Assembly: GCF_032714495.1 (NCBI RefSeq)
Contig: NZ_JAWDKB010000005.1
Span: forward strand, 62,001-126,000
Length of the DNA stretch: 64,000 nt
Direction: 5' to 3'
From: Methanorbis rubei
GTDB lineage: Archaea > Halobacteriota > Methanomicrobia > Methanomicrobiales > Methanocorpusculaceae
A program made the translations under genes and the position numbers. The notes below the pieces were generated by a model. The model searched no databases and was not told the origin of the DNA. It was given only the letters and a program-made list of their open reading frames with translations. This document shows positions 53,746-63,500 of the stretch, piece after piece (positions within the stretch are counted from its first letter, which is position 1; each line of letters opens with the position of its first letter).

Positions 53746-54518
53746 AGGCTCCCAAAGATCAACATTTTTTGGTTGATGCAGAGGCTGTTGCATTGATCGC
53801 CGAAACAGTTCCGATATCGGGAAGAAAAGTTCTCGAGATTGGACCGGGCGGCGGTGTGCTAACAGATGCTCTGCTTTCACGCGGGGCAGTGGTTCGTGCG
53901 GTTGAGCTGGACGGAACTCTTCTCCCGAATCTTGAACAACGTTTTTCTGATCAGCTGGCATCCGGTCAGCTGGAGATCATCCGCGGCGACGCATCCAAAG
54001 TGCCGCTGCCTGAGTTTGAGATAGTGGTTGCAAATCTGCCGTACTCGATCTCGTCGAAGATAACCTTCAGGCTGCTTGAGGCAGGGTTCGAGTCGGCTGT
54101 GCTGATGTACCAGCTGGAGTTCGGCGAGCGGATGATTGCTCCGCCGGGTGACGGCGAGTACGGAAGGCTTTCGGTGATGACCCAGACGTTTGCGGATGTG
54201 GAGATGGTCCTGAGACTTCCGCCGGAAGCGTTCTCGCCGCCGCCTGAGGTCTGGTCGATTGTGGTGAAGATTACGCCGCGGGATCCTCCGATGCCGATCG
54301 CAGACCGCGAGGTGCATGCAGTCCTTGTAAGAGAGTTGTTCTCCCACCGGAGAAAAACGATCCGAAACGGCCTGAAAGGAATGAAAAGCATCTATGATGA
54401 TGCAGCCCTCTCGCTTATTGATGCGCTGCCCAAGGAGTTGCTCGACAAGCGGCCGGAGATGCTGTCGATTGTTGATTTTATTGATCTCTCCAACCGCCTC
54501 GCTCTTTTGATACGATGA
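53742..54518 (+). CDS. ksgA: 16S rRNA dimethyladenosine transferase
   Basis: 258 residues. KsgA/Dim1 methylates two adenines at the 3' end of 16S rRNA during late small-subunit assembly. Visible are DQHFLVD, motif I (LEIGPGGGVLTDALL), AVELDGTL and the catalytic NLPYSISSK. It overlaps DUF655 by 4 bases (ATGA) and the following methylase by 4 bases. Confidence 0.96.
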   Translation: MKAPKDQHFLVDAEAVALIAETVPISGRKVLEIGPGGGVLTDALLSRGAVVRAVELDGTLLPNLEQRFSDQLASGQLEIIRGDASKVPLPEFEIVVANLPYSISSKITFRLLEAGFESAVLMYQLEFGERMIAPPGDGEYGRLSVMTQTFADVEMVLRLPPEAFSPPPEVWSIVVKITPRDPPMPIADREVHAVLVRELFSHRRKTIRNGLKGMKSIYDDAALSLIDALPKELLDKRPEMLSIVDFIDLSNRLALLIR

Positions 54519-55114
54519 TCATTGATACGAACCAGATCTATTTTCCTGCTGAAGACACGTTTCTTCTGATGCATGCCGCACTGCGTGAGGTGAAGCCCGA
54601 GGATCGTGTTCTTGAAGTGGGGACAGGTTCAGGAGCAGTTGCAAAAGCGATGATGGATGTTGCACCACAAACGGTCGCAACAGAGATCAATCCCCATGCC
54701 GCTCAGTACGCGGGCGAACAGGGTGTGAATGTCGTCAGGGGAAATCTTTTGGATCCTCTCTCGGGAGAATTTGATCTGATTTTGTTCAATGCTCCCTATC
54801 TTCCGACGATGCCTGAAGAAAAATTAAACGACTGGCTGGAGTTTGCGCTGGACGGGGGAGTTACCGGACGAGAGGTGATTGAAAAGTTTCTGCCTGATGC
54901 AGTTCTGCATCTTGCAAAGTTCGGGCGAATACTTTTGCTCATCTCTTCGGCAACGGGACTTGCAGAAATCCAGGAGTTGTGCAGAAAATATGCAACGATC
55001 TGTATAGTTGCCGACACAGAAAAGATGGAGGATGGCGAGATGCTGTATGTGCTCCGCATCTCACGCGATCTCTGTTGTTTCCCGGACGGGGCGTGTCAGA
55101 GTAGAAGGGCATAA
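54515..55114 (+). CDS. HemK2/N6AMT1-type methyltransferase
   Basis: 199 residues. Motif I VLEVGTGSGAVAKAM, ATEINPHAA and the catalytic FNAPYLP (NPPY variant with Ala) place it with HemK2/Mtq2 enzymes. In eukaryotes and archaea these act with Trm112 on the GGQ glutamine of the release factor and other targets. The Ala in the NPPY motif is unusual. The last 15 residues (CCFPDGACQSRRA) add a Cys-containing tail not typical of the family. Overlaps ksgA by 4 bases. Confidence 0.85.
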   Translation: MIIDTNQIYFPAEDTFLLMHAALREVKPEDRVLEVGTGSGAVAKAMMDVAPQTVATEINPHAAQYAGEQGVNVVRGNLLDPLSGEFDLILFNAPYLPTMPEEKLNDWLEFALDGGVTGREVIEKFLPDAVLHLAKFGRILLLISSATGLAEIQELCRKYATICIVADTEKMEDGEMLYVLRISRDLCCFPDGACQSRRA

Positions 55115-55140
55115 GTGGACCAAGGCCCCAATTATTTGTC

Positions 55141-55377
55141 ATGACAGCCAAAAAAGTTGAGTTCGATGTTACCGGCATGCACTGCGGCGGATGCTCGGGC
55201 CATCTCACCACCATGCTTGCCGGACTTCCGGGAGTCACTGATGTGAAAGCAGATCATGTCTCAGGCAAAGTTTCGCTTTCGGTCGAAGGGGATGCAACAA
55301 CATTCGATGATATTCGTGAGTGCGTTCTGGACGCAGGATTCGATGTTGTGCCGGACTCTCTGAAAAATATTTCGTGA
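55141..55377 (+). CDS. copZ: Copper chaperone, heavy-metal-associated domain
   Basis: 78 residues, one ferredoxin-like HMA domain with GMHCGGC at residues 12-18 and a conserved end (DDIRECVLDAGFDVV). It probably hands Cu(I) to the ATPase encoded at 29,800-32,232, whose metal site has the same GMHC variant. It stands 26 bases after the HemK2-type gene. Confidence 0.92.
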   Translation: MTAKKVEFDVTGMHCGGCSGHLTTMLAGLPGVTDVKADHVSGKVSLSVEGDATTFDDIRECVLDAGFDVVPDSLKNIS

Positions 55378-55383
55378 GCTCGG

Positions 55384-55767
55384 GTCGCCCACGGAAAAGC
55401 GGAACGCATGCCTTCGGCCTGCTTACTGCTTCGCAGGAACACACGGAAATTTCACGGAAAAAAAACAGCACGGAACTCTCGTTCAAAAAAATATTTTAGG
55501 ACTCTCACAAAATAATTTTTGAAATTTTTTTTTTACAAAAATATTTTGTGAATCGAATCGCCAAAAAAATTTCAAAGAAAAAAAACATCAAGGAACTCTC
55601 ATTCAAAAAAAAATATTTTCGAACTCTCACGAAATAATTTTTGAAACTTATTTATTTAATTTCCGTGATGTTCACGTCTGCTCCGTGATATTTTTCCGTG
55701 AAATTTCCGTGTAGTCCCGCGAAGCGGTAAGCAGGCCGAAGGCATGCGTCTCGTTTTTCCGTGGGCT
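55384..55767. repeat. Long inverted-repeat element, CCCACGGA family, copy 3
   Basis: Starts GTCGCCCACGGAAAAGCGG and ends TTTTTCCGTGGGC. The mini-hairpin module is at 55406-55440 and, reversed, at 55715-55747, making an obvious outer inverted repeat. The centre is A/T-rich, with several inverse copies of the AAAATTATTT/GAGAGTTC unit. Non-coding. Confidence 0.85.
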
Positions 55768-55839
55768 CCTCAAAAATACCACAAAAAAAACCATCCCCCA
55801 TCGACAAGTAATTACGCCGGAATGGCACAATGGTACATA

Positions 55840-56184
55840 ATGGCCAGGACACTTTCCGAACACGACATCTCACTGCTCCTCAAACTTGCACCTGAATGCG
55901 ACACACTCGTCTGCAAAGGATCCGAAAACACCTACCGGTCCATACTCCCTCCCGTAGCCAACCATTACGCCAAAGACGCAGACGACTTCGCCGCACGACT
56001 CAACAGACTCAGTGACGACGAATTCATCAGACTCGTCGACATGATTCGGGAAGGAAAAGAAGGAATCGGATGCATCCCGGTAGAATGTGCCGAAGTCTTA
56101 ATCGAACAGGCACTGCGTCGTGCGGGTCCTAACGCAGGCAACGAACTCTACGCACTCTACGAAGCAGGCAGCCAGTGCCACTAA
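55840..56184 (+). CDS. Unknown small protein
   Basis: 114 residues from ATG 55840 (MARTLSEHDISLLLKLAPECD). It is soluble, mostly helical and acidic, with three to four Cys and no membrane segment (NHYAKDADDFAARLNRLSDDEFIRLVDMI). Codon use is like that of neighbouring genes, so it is probably real. I do not recognise the family. ATG 55822 is an alternative start. It converges with cmk. Confidence 0.65.
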   Translation: MARTLSEHDISLLLKLAPECDTLVCKGSENTYRSILPPVANHYAKDADDFAARLNRLSDDEFIRLVDMIREGKEGIGCIPVECAEVLIEQALRRAGPNAGNELYALYEAGSQCH

Positions 56185-56201
56185 TACAAAAAAATATTTT
56201 T

Positions 56202-56744
56202 TTACTCTTCCTTCAGCTTCTTCGAAGTCACCGCAATTGCTGCCTCAGCAAGAACAACGACCTCCTCCTGACGGAAAGTTTCTGAGTTAATTATCAGATC
56301 GTACGGTGAAATATCAAAGATATCAATCTCATAATACTCCATATACCGCACTTTCTCGCTTGCCTCGCGGGCAATCGTCTGCTGGTAAGCCTCTTTCGGC
56401 GAAACATTCTCGCGCTCGGCAATGCGTTCCGAGCGGCAGCCCGCAGAAGCATACAGCAGAAGTTTCAGATCAGCATTCTCAACCATCCATCCGGCAAGAC
56501 GGCCTTCCAGAATGATATCATCACTTGCCTCGCCAATCTCTTTTTGTCTCGCATCAATCTTGAGATCAATCTCAGGATTTTCCTCAGCAAGTTTTCCAAA
56601 GGAAGCAAGGTCCATACCATGCTCCTTCGCAAGACTGCGGAAAACCTCTCCGGCAGACAAGTAGCGGAGATTATATTTCTCGGCAAGCGCCTTACCCAGA
56701 GACGTGGTCCCCGAACCCGGAGACCCGCTGATCGTGATCCGCAT
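56202..56744 (-). CDS. cmk: Cytidylate kinase, archaeal type
   Basis: 180 residues. P-loop ITISGSPGSGTTSLGKALA, CMP-binding YLSAGEVFR, EGRLAGWM and the lid RIAERENVSPKEA. It phosphorylates CMP and dCMP. It is the last gene of the adk-DUF106-cmk unit, 3 bases after DUF106. Confidence 0.94.
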   Translation of the reverse strand: MRITISGSPGSGTTSLGKALAEKYNLRYLSAGEVFRSLAKEHGMDLASFGKLAEENPEIDLKIDARQKEIGEASDDIILEGRLAGWMVENADLKLLLYASAGCRSERIAERENVSPKEAYQQTIAREASEKVRYMEYYEIDIFDISPYDLIINSETFRQEEVVVLAEAAIAVTSKKLKEE

Positions 56745-56747
56745 TGG

Positions 56748-57377
56748 TTACAAGCCTCCGATATTGAGAGCTTTGCGGATTACCTGACTGACCGTAAGCG
56801 AACACAGCATGTACCAGAGAATCCAGAGAGGGAAGAACCAGAGATAAATATCAAAATAACTGGCAAGACCTGCGAACGGCAGGACGATCGCATTACTCAG
56901 ATTCGCATTGGCCATGATCAGATCAGTGGTCTGCGGAATGTGTTCGATCAGCCAGAAGAAGATCGGCACCGTCAGTACGAGAATGTATGCCATTGGCTTG
57001 AACTGCTGCTGGCTCATCTCCATCTGTTCAGACATCATTGCCTGCTGACGTGCCTGCATCTTTTTGATGGCTTTTTCGTCGCCGGATTTCTGGGCTTCGC
57101 GGAACATTGCGTTGAAGTCCTTGAATTTCTCCTGATTGTCCCGCATCTTCTCGTAGTCGATGGTGTACTTCTGAATGAGCGAGGAGTACAGACCCGTAAA
57201 GGTTGCGAGAATTAAGACCAGCGCAAAGAACGGCAGGCCGAGAGCTGCGAACGGACCGATCACGATATCGACCAGACCGGCAATGAACGCACGTGCCTCA
57301 GGCCATCCGTAGAGCAGCATCATGCCGAACACGACGACTAAGGCGATGTACATTCCGTACTTTTTACCGATTTCCAT
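56748..57377 (-). CDS. DUF106 membrane protein (archaeal Oxa1/YidC/EMC3-like)
   Basis: 209 residues: three membrane helices and a charged coiled-coil loop (EKMRDNQEKFKDFNAMFREAQKSGDEKAIKKMQARQQAMMSEQMEM) with a Met-rich end. This is the Oxa1-superfamily layout. It is thought to help insert membrane proteins together with SecY. Encoded 4 bases after adk. Confidence 0.93.
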   Translation of the reverse strand: MEIGKKYGMYIALVVVFGMMLLYGWPEARAFIAGLVDIVIGPFAALGLPFFALVLILATFTGLYSSLIQKYTIDYEKMRDNQEKFKDFNAMFREAQKSGDEKAIKKMQARQQAMMSEQMEMSQQQFKPMAYILVLTVPIFFWLIEHIPQTTDLIMANANLSNAIVLPFAGLASYFDIYLWFFPLWILWYMLCSLTVSQVIRKALNIGGL

Positions 57378-57381
57378 GAGG

Positions 57382-57957
<576 letters not shown>

Positions 57958-58008
57958 TTAGATCACTTTTCCTTTGTGAGAATTGTCTAAAGGTTGGAGC
58001 GGCAGGAT

Positions 58009-58018
58009 AATAAATCTA
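58009..58018 (-). promoter_or_regulatory. Putative TATA box of adkA
   Basis: AGATTTATTATC on the minus strand about 55-63 bases before the adkA start, leaving a leader of about 30 bases. It would let adkA-DUF106-cmk be transcribed independently of the ribosomal operon. Confidence 0.5.
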
Positions 58019-58182
58019 CTTTTCATTGTGTCTATGAGTCTGAATTCGTTTATTGACGGAGGTCGTTCGTCATTGAGCGTATTCTCATCAGAGGAGAAAT
58101 ATCATCTGATGCTGTGAAAAAATTTCATTGGATTTTTTTCTGAAAAGTTTTCGAGAGAGCTCACATAGAGATGAACATTTTG

Positions 58183-58423
58183 GAAACACGAACCACACGA
58201 AAAATCACGAAATAGTTAACTCACCAAACAATACAAAAAACACGAAATATCTTTTTCGATTAAAATTCAGTCATCGCATGTCTTGTGAGGGCTGAGGATA
58301 AAGAGAACATGTTGCGGCCAAAGTCACTCAGAATCAATTGATGTGTCGAAGTTCTTATTTCGTGTTTTTTTGTATTATTTGGTGAGTTAACTATTTCGTG
58401 ATTTTTCGTGTGGTTCGTGTTTC
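58183..58423. repeat. Long hairpin repeat between secY and adkA
   Basis: Left arm 58183-58248 (66 bases) and right arm 58357-58423 are almost perfect inverse copies, differing by one substitution and a one-base insertion. The outer word is GAAACACGAACCACACGAAA, and CACGAA recurs. The 108-base loop shows nothing recognisable. Confidence 0.9.
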
Positions 58424-58571
58424 TCTCAAAAAAATATCACTCGTCACTCACCAGTACACATTTGCCCGACAAAATATTTTCAGACCGAAACATCATTTGA
58501 TCTGAAAAAAATCTCAAAACAAAAAAATTCCAACAACGCGAAGGATACGCCCCTTGCAACTTACAAAACGT

Positions 58572-58599
58572 AAAACAAAAAAAAAGAATGTTATTCTTT
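58572..58599 (-). terminator. Terminator after secY
   Basis: On the minus strand the hairpin AAAGAAT-AAC-ATTCTTT spans the secY stop codon and runs into a long T-tract. It would end the ribosomal protein-secY transcript. Confidence 0.6.
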
Positions 58600-60033
58600 G
58601 CCGCCGAAGAAGCCCCGCATAAACGGATACATCTCCATGATCTGCTCGTTTGCAATCTGTTCATACAGACGATAAACGATCGAGACCGTAAGCAGAAGAC
58701 CAGTACCTCCGACGAAGCCGATGATACCAAGCATGTTTGCGAGAATACTTAATATTCCGATAAACACACCACCAATCACCGTCACACGCGGAATGTATCT
58801 GTCCAGATACCGTTCCAGCACCGCAGGGCTGCGGCGATAGCCCGGAATCTGCATACCAGAGTTCTGGATCTGGCGGGCAACATGTTTCGAATCAAGACCA
58901 GCGGTCTTAACCCAGAAGATTGCAAACAGGGCACCACCTGCAATCATAACGATTGCATCAATACCAACACGAATACCAACCTCCCATGCTGCATGGCCGG
59001 CACCCGTAAACTGCGGGAGCCACCACATCCAGTCCTGCGGCTGGTTAATCGGTGCAAGATACCACATCAGACCATTGATCGGCGTAGAACCGTTGTACTC
59101 TCCAAGGAAGGTAATACCAACACTGGAAAGGAACATACCAATCATCTGAATGTTTGCCTGCAGAACACGGACCAAGATCATCGGCAGAACACTTGCATAC
59201 ACAAGTTTCACCGGGAATCTGGCACGAGCACCACGCACATTTGCGTGGGCAAGCGGAATCTCGATACGGGTTGCCTCAACGTACACAATAAGGAAGAACA
59301 ACCCTATTGTCGTAACAAGTGCGAGCGCCTCAAGACCGAAGTACTCAATAAAGTTCGCACCCGAGCCGATGACCTCAAACAGTCTGGGGAAGAAACCCAC
59401 CGCAAACTGATCAGTCGTCGCCTCCCAATTAAGGAAACCGTTCACGAGACCCTGGGCAACTCCTGCAACGATGAAGATACCAACACCAGAACCAATACCC
59501 CATTTCGAGACGACCTCGTCCATGAACACAACCAGCAGACCGCCTAAACAGATCTGCAGGAAAATCATGAGCATCACGATCATCGTATTGCCGCCAAACA
59601 CAGCAGCAACCGACATGTCAGGAGTCATCCATCCGCCCAGCACATTCGGCAGAGCTTCAAGAATGATCATCACAAAGATCAGCAGCTTCTGCAGACCCAT
59701 GTAAATAACCTGGCCACGCTCATCAGAGGTATTGATCTTAATCAGGTCGGCACCACGAAGCAGCTGCAGTACGATAGATGCGGTCACAATCGGTCCGATA
59801 CCAAGGTGCAGAATTGTTCCGGATGCACCGGCAAGTAATGCACGGTAGTATTGGAAAACATCCAGAGAAGTTGCACTCAGACCAAAAACCGGAATGTTCG
59901 TCAGTATAAAATACAACAGCAGCACCGCGGCAGTCCACATCAACTTATTTTTGAAATGAACGTGACCCTCCGGTGGCCTGACCGCCGGCATCTTTGCCAG
60001 CAGTGGTTCCATTCGATCCAGCAGTTCTCCCAT
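58591..60033 (-). CDS. secY: Preprotein translocase subunit SecY
   Basis: 480 residues with ten membrane helices. It is the channel of the Sec translocon. Family segments are visible: RALLAGASGTILHLGIGPIVTASIVLQLL (helix 2 and plug region), TSDERGQVIYMGLQK, EATRIEIPLAHANVRGARARFPVKLVYASVLPMI and KHVARQIQNSGMQIPGYR. It is the last gene of the spc-type operon, 24 bases after the L15 gene. Confidence 0.97.
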   Translation of the reverse strand: MGELLDRMEPLLAKMPAVRPPEGHVHFKNKLMWTAAVLLLYFILTNIPVFGLSATSLDVFQYYRALLAGASGTILHLGIGPIVTASIVLQLLRGADLIKINTSDERGQVIYMGLQKLLIFVMIILEALPNVLGGWMTPDMSVAAVFGGNTMIVMLMIFLQICLGGLLVVFMDEVVSKWGIGSGVGIFIVAGVAQGLVNGFLNWEATTDQFAVGFFPRLFEVIGSGANFIEYFGLEALALVTTIGLFFLIVYVEATRIEIPLAHANVRGARARFPVKLVYASVLPMILVRVLQANIQMIGMFLSSVGITFLGEYNGSTPINGLMWYLAPINQPQDWMWWLPQFTGAGHAAWEVGIRVGIDAIVMIAGGALFAIFWVKTAGLDSKHVARQIQNSGMQIPGYRRSPAVLERYLDRYIPRVTVIGGVFIGILSILANMLGIIGFVGGTGLLLTVSIVYRLYEQIANEQIMEMYPFMRGFFGGKE

Positions 60034-60057
60034 GAGTGATACACCAAAAAATTAAAT

Positions 60058-60480
60058 TTAGGGGGTCAGTGTCTGACCGCCCTTTTCCTGAACTTTTGCG
60101 ACAGCACGCTCGGAGAAATTCTCTGCGGTGATCTCAAGTTTATGAGTAACCTGGCCTCCGCCGAGAACCTTCTCAACACCAATCTGTGCGGCGTCAAGAA
60201 TAATAACATCTCCGTTTTGTGTGGCAATACCGCGGGCAACAAGATCCGGAATCATTTGGTCAATATCACCAATATCGAGAACTTCATAGGTAACGGAGGT
60301 CTTGCAGACAAATCCGTGTTTACCTTCCGTCTTCCCGAGCAGATAGAACCGGCTGAAATTGTGGTCACGCCATCCTGCCTGTCCACGACCTCCGCGGTTA
60401 CCTGCACCACGGCGGTTCTTATGGGTTCCTCCACCGCAAGTGCGGGTTCCCCGGAACTTTGAACGCTTGTTGACTGGCAT
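60058..60480 (-). CDS. rpl15: Ribosomal protein uL15
   Basis: 140 residues with the basic Gly-rich N-terminus (SKFRGTRTCGGGTHKNRRGAGNRGGRGQAG) and the C-terminal LEITAENFSERAVAKVQEKGG region. Standard position between L30 and secY. Confidence 0.97.
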   Translation of the reverse strand: MPVNKRSKFRGTRTCGGGTHKNRRGAGNRGGRGQAGWRDHNFSRFYLLGKTEGKHGFVCKTSVTYEVLDIGDIDQMIPDLVARGIATQNGDVIILDAAQIGVEKVLGGGQVTHKLEITAENFSERAVAKVQEKGGQTLTP

Positions 60481-60485
60481 ACTTT

Positions 60486-60947
60486 TTACCTCATCTTGAT
60501 CAGAAGGTCGTTAATTTCCTTCCCGTAGTATCCAAGGGCACCGCCCTGATTGTACGTACGCTTCGTGGTCTTGTATCCCTTTCTTGGCGGGTGCATACGA
60601 AGCACCGGCTTAAGTTCGGGAACATCCTTCATCCGGATCTGGCCTGCGACGAGAGCTGCTGCAAGGTCTGCAATGCTTCCATAGGAAGTTGCTTCCTTCA
60701 CATACTCTTCAGTGAGCGGCTTGTTTCCGGTGAGTCTTCCACGGGTAGAGAGGATCGTCTCAAGGGTTGCAGCGTCAACTTCACCGAACGCAATGAAGTC
60801 CTTTGCCTTCCGGATCATACCGAGGTACTCCGGAGTCTCGGGCACGAGGACACAGTGGTTGATGTGGTGAAGACGCAGCATCTTTAAGGTCTCCTTAATG
60901 TCGCGGCGGGTGTTAACGACACCGCGAACCTGCACAACTGCGTACAT
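60486..60947 (-). CDS. rpl30: Ribosomal protein uL30
   Basis: 153 residues, the archaeal length. The core is [36 protein letters not shown], and the C-terminal extension has LRMHPPRKGYKTTKRTYNQGGALGYYG. Its start overlaps the end of the S5 gene by one base. Confidence 0.97.
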   Translation of the reverse strand: MYAVVQVRGVVNTRRDIKETLKMLRLHHINHCVLVPETPEYLGMIRKAKDFIAFGEVDAATLETILSTRGRLTGNKPLTEEYVKEATSYGSIADLAAALVAGQIRMKDVPELKPVLRMHPPRKGYKTTKRTYNQGGALGYYGKEINDLLIKMR

Positions 60948-61564
60948 TACTTTCTACCTCCGATACGAATCAGATTCGTTTCGCGAAGTGCGTTGTAGGT
61001 AGCCTTTGCGAAGTTGAGGGTCGTTCTCGTGTTACCACTCGTGTTGACCCACACATCACGGATACCGGCAAGTGCCAGAACCTTCTTACCAACGTCACCA
61101 GTCACCAGACCGATTCCTTTCGGAGCGGGCTTGAGAGTAACCGTAACAGATCCTGCTTTACCGGTAACTTCCATCGGGACAGAGTGTTTCTGACCGCAGC
61201 CGCATTCCCAGGAACCGCATCCACGGCGGACCTTGACAACGTTGAGCTTTGCATTCACGATTGCTTTCTTAATCGCAGTACCGACCTGAACATCTCTGCC
61301 CTGGCCGAAACCGATGTAACCATCCTTGTTGCCGACAACAACGACCGCTCTGAACTTAATACGGCGACCGGAGTCAGTCATACGCTGCATCATGTCAATG
61401 CAGAGGACTTCGTCAACAAGGTCAGGGAGCATTGCATCAACAATGCCTGCTTCCTTAATCGGGTATCCGCTTGCAAGAATATCATCAAAGCTTGCAAACT
61501 CTCCGGCCATAACTTTTCTGCCAAGACCGGTGATTGGGATCCACTCTTCCTGTTCGTAAGCCAT
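60947..61564 (-). CDS. rps5: Ribosomal protein uS5
   Basis: 205 residues. The RNA-binding loop [28 protein letters not shown] and the C-terminal [35 protein letters not shown] are conserved. A Cys-rich insertion ([18 protein letters not shown]) is typical of archaeal S5. Confidence 0.97.
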   Translation of the reverse strand: MAYEQEEWIPITGLGRKVMAGEFASFDDILASGYPIKEAGIVDAMLPDLVDEVLCIDMMQRMTDSGRRIKFRAVVVVGNKDGYIGFGQGRDVQVGTAIKKAIVNAKLNVVKVRRGCGSWECGCGQKHSVPMEVTGKAGSVTVTLKPAPKGIGLVTGDVGKKVLALAGIRDVWVNTSGNTRTTLNFAKATYNALRETNLIRIGGRK

Positions 61565-61565
61565 G

Positions 61566-62090
61566 TTACTCCAGCTCCTTCATGATTGCGTCTTTTGCAG
61601 ACTCGACCTGAGAGACGAGATCTGCATAACGGTCATCGTATTCCGCAATGTGGGCGCCGTTACAGCGGTCCTCATCCGGAAGGATGCTCTCTCCGACGGG
61701 TACGTCGAATCCTGCATCAACTGCTCCTTTCACTGCTGCAAACACACGTGCACCGGTGGATGCAACCTGCAGACCGATATCTGCAATTGCACCATCGTAT
61801 CCTGCCTTCTGGGCACGGACTGCGAACAGCATACCGGTCAGGTATGCAGCCGGGGTGTTTCCAAGGTAGCCCTTGTATCCGTAGTTTGCGAGTTCTTTGC
61901 TGTTCACGTGAACGAGCGTGTAGTCGCCGTCCATCTGTGCAGCGACAAGCTGAATGATGATGTGGCGGTTCGTCTTGCGGACAACCATACGGTTTCTGCC
62001 GGAGACGATCAGCCGCTGGCGCTGGTAGTAATCAGTTCTGCCTTCACGGCGTCTGCGGAACTGAACAAAGTATCTTCCATTTGTTGCCAT
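61566..62090 (-). CDS. rpl18: Ribosomal protein uL18
   Basis: 174 residues, archaeal length. Starts [46 protein letters not shown] and [26 protein letters not shown] follow. It binds 5S rRNA. Spaced 1 base from S5 and 3 bases from L19e. Confidence 0.97.
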   Translation of the reverse strand: MATNGRYFVQFRRRREGRTDYYQRQRLIVSGRNRMVVRKTNRHIIIQLVAAQMDGDYTLVHVNSKELANYGYKGYLGNTPAAYLTGMLFAVRAQKAGYDGAIADIGLQVASTGARVFAAVKGAVDAGFDVPVGESILPDEDRCNGAHIAEYDDRYADLVSQVESAKDAIMKELE

Positions 62091-62093
62091 TGT

Positions 62094-62546
62094 TTAGTCC
62101 CTCCGGGAAGTAACGAGCTCGACCTGAGTCTTCAGGTGAGCGACACTGCGGAACTGACCACCGGCTGCGCGGCGGTAAAGTCTGCGGTACTCGGTTCTGG
62201 TAATGGAACCTGCCTCACGCTGTGCACGGAGCTCTTTGCGCTGTGCACGGATCTTTTTGATCCACTGGGTCTTGGACGGTGTGCGTGCACCTTTTGCACC
62301 ATTGCGGCGTCCCGGGCCTTTACAGTGCCCGTATGCGCGTTTTGCAATGCGTGCCCGTGCACGTCCGCGGGAGATACCTTTCTTCTGATGGGAAGAGATT
62401 GCTCCTTCCTCGATCAGTCTGCGGATATCTTCACGGGACATTGCGCTCTGAACGTCGGAGAGTTTCTCCGGGTTGATCCAGACACGGTTCACACCGCAGC
62501 CGAGAACAGATGCTGCAATACGGCGCTGGGATGCAAGATCACTCAT
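62094..62546 (-). CDS. rpl19e: Ribosomal protein eL19
   Basis: 150 residues from ATG 62546 (MSDLASQRRIAASVLGCGVNRVWINPEKL). The basic middle (GRARARIAKRAYGHCKGPGRRNGAKGARTPSKTQWIKKIR) is characteristic. The start overlaps the L32e end by 8 bases. Confidence 0.97.
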   Translation of the reverse strand: MSDLASQRRIAASVLGCGVNRVWINPEKLSDVQSAMSREDIRRLIEEGAISSHQKKGISRGRARARIAKRAYGHCKGPGRRNGAKGARTPSKTQWIKKIRAQRKELRAQREAGSITRTEYRRLYRRAAGGQFRSVAHLKTQVELVTSRRD

Positions 62547-62961
62547 TGGACTTCGCCTCCTCGACAACCGGTGCAACAACAGTCATTGCCTCTTTCGGGT
62601 TCAGGACCTTGATACCAAGGGTTGCTGCCTTTGTCTGCATAGCAGCACGCTTCTGACCGCCGACGGATCCGCCGATACGAACAGCTGTCGTTGCTGCATC
62701 AATCTCTTCAAGTTCGGCCGGGGTGAACACGAGAACTTCACGGTATCCGCTTGGGTGGAATCCGCGAATTGCTTTCGGTGCTCCAAATCCTGCTTCCGGG
62801 TGTGCACCCTTTGCACGGTAATCTTTGCGCTGCTTGCTGTGCAGACCGCGTGGTCTGCGCCAGGTGTCAGCCAGTTTAACCTTTGCACAGAGACACTGGC
62901 GGGAGAATCTGGCTCTCTTTGCAGCACGTGCACGAATCAGTTTCTTAATTTCGCTCGCCAT
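62539..62961 (-). CDS. rpl32e: Ribosomal protein eL32
   Basis: 140 residues from ATG 62961 (MASEIKKLIRARAAKRARFSRQ). TWRRPRGLHSKQRKDYRAKGAHPEAGFGAPKAIRGFHPSGYREVLVF is the family core. The short C-terminal tail is acidic. An in-frame extension into L6 is rejected. Confidence 0.97.
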   Translation of the reverse strand: MASEIKKLIRARAAKRARFSRQCLCAKVKLADTWRRPRGLHSKQRKDYRAKGAHPEAGFGAPKAIRGFHPSGYREVLVFTPAELEEIDAATTAVRIGGSVGGQKRAAMQTKAATLGIKVLNPKEAMTVVAPVVEEAKSNE

Positions 62962-62962
62962 G

Positions 62963-63487
62963 TTAGTTACCTCTGTTGGTAATGTAGATACCGTCCTGGA
63001 AGACACGCGGGTCACGGTTGCGGACCTTGCAGGCCTGCTCGATGTTTGCTGCGGTGTTTCCGATCTTTTCACGGTCAATACCGGTTAAGATCACTTCGTC
63101 GCCCTGGACTTTTACCTTCACGCCTTCTACGATCTTTGCGTAGCGGGCTTGTTTCTCGCCAAGGAAGTTGGCGATCTCAACGCGTTCGCCTGCAACCTTC
63201 ACCTGAATCGGGAAGTGGTTGTAGACAACTTTCATGTGGTACTCGTAGCCCTCGGCAACGCCTTTTGCCATTACATGCAGAAGTGCGTTGTAGGTGCCGA
63301 CGAGTGCATACACACGGCGTCTGGGAGATTCGGTGGTAATTCTGACACTGCCGTTTTCAGCGACAATGTCAATTGCCGGGTGGTGCATAATGCGTGCAAG
63401 GGTGCCTTTTGCTCCCTTCACAGTCATCAGGTCACCTTCTTTGGTGATGGTTACACCTGTCGGGATCTGGAAAATCATTTCATGCAT
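62963..63487 (-). CDS. rpl6: Ribosomal protein uL6
   Basis: 174 residues with the two L6 repeats: IFQIPTGVTITKEGDLMTVKGAKGTLAR and NHFPIQVKVAGERVEIANFLGEKQARYAKI, then the end QACKVRNRDPRVFQDGIYI. It stabilises the factor-binding region of the large subunit. One base separates it from L32e. Confidence 0.97.
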   Translation of the reverse strand: MHEMIFQIPTGVTITKEGDLMTVKGAKGTLARIMHHPAIDIVAENGSVRITTESPRRRVYALVGTYNALLHVMAKGVAEGYEYHMKVVYNHFPIQVKVAGERVEIANFLGEKQARYAKIVEGVKVKVQGDEVILTGIDREKIGNTAANIEQACKVRNRDPRVFQDGIYITNRGN

Positions 63488-63500
63488 AATTTACCTCTCC

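Noticed and set aside
58437-58590. Continuation of a minus-strand frame downstream of secY
   Set aside because: Lies after the secY stop and terminator in A/T-rich repeat-flanking DNA; no motif.
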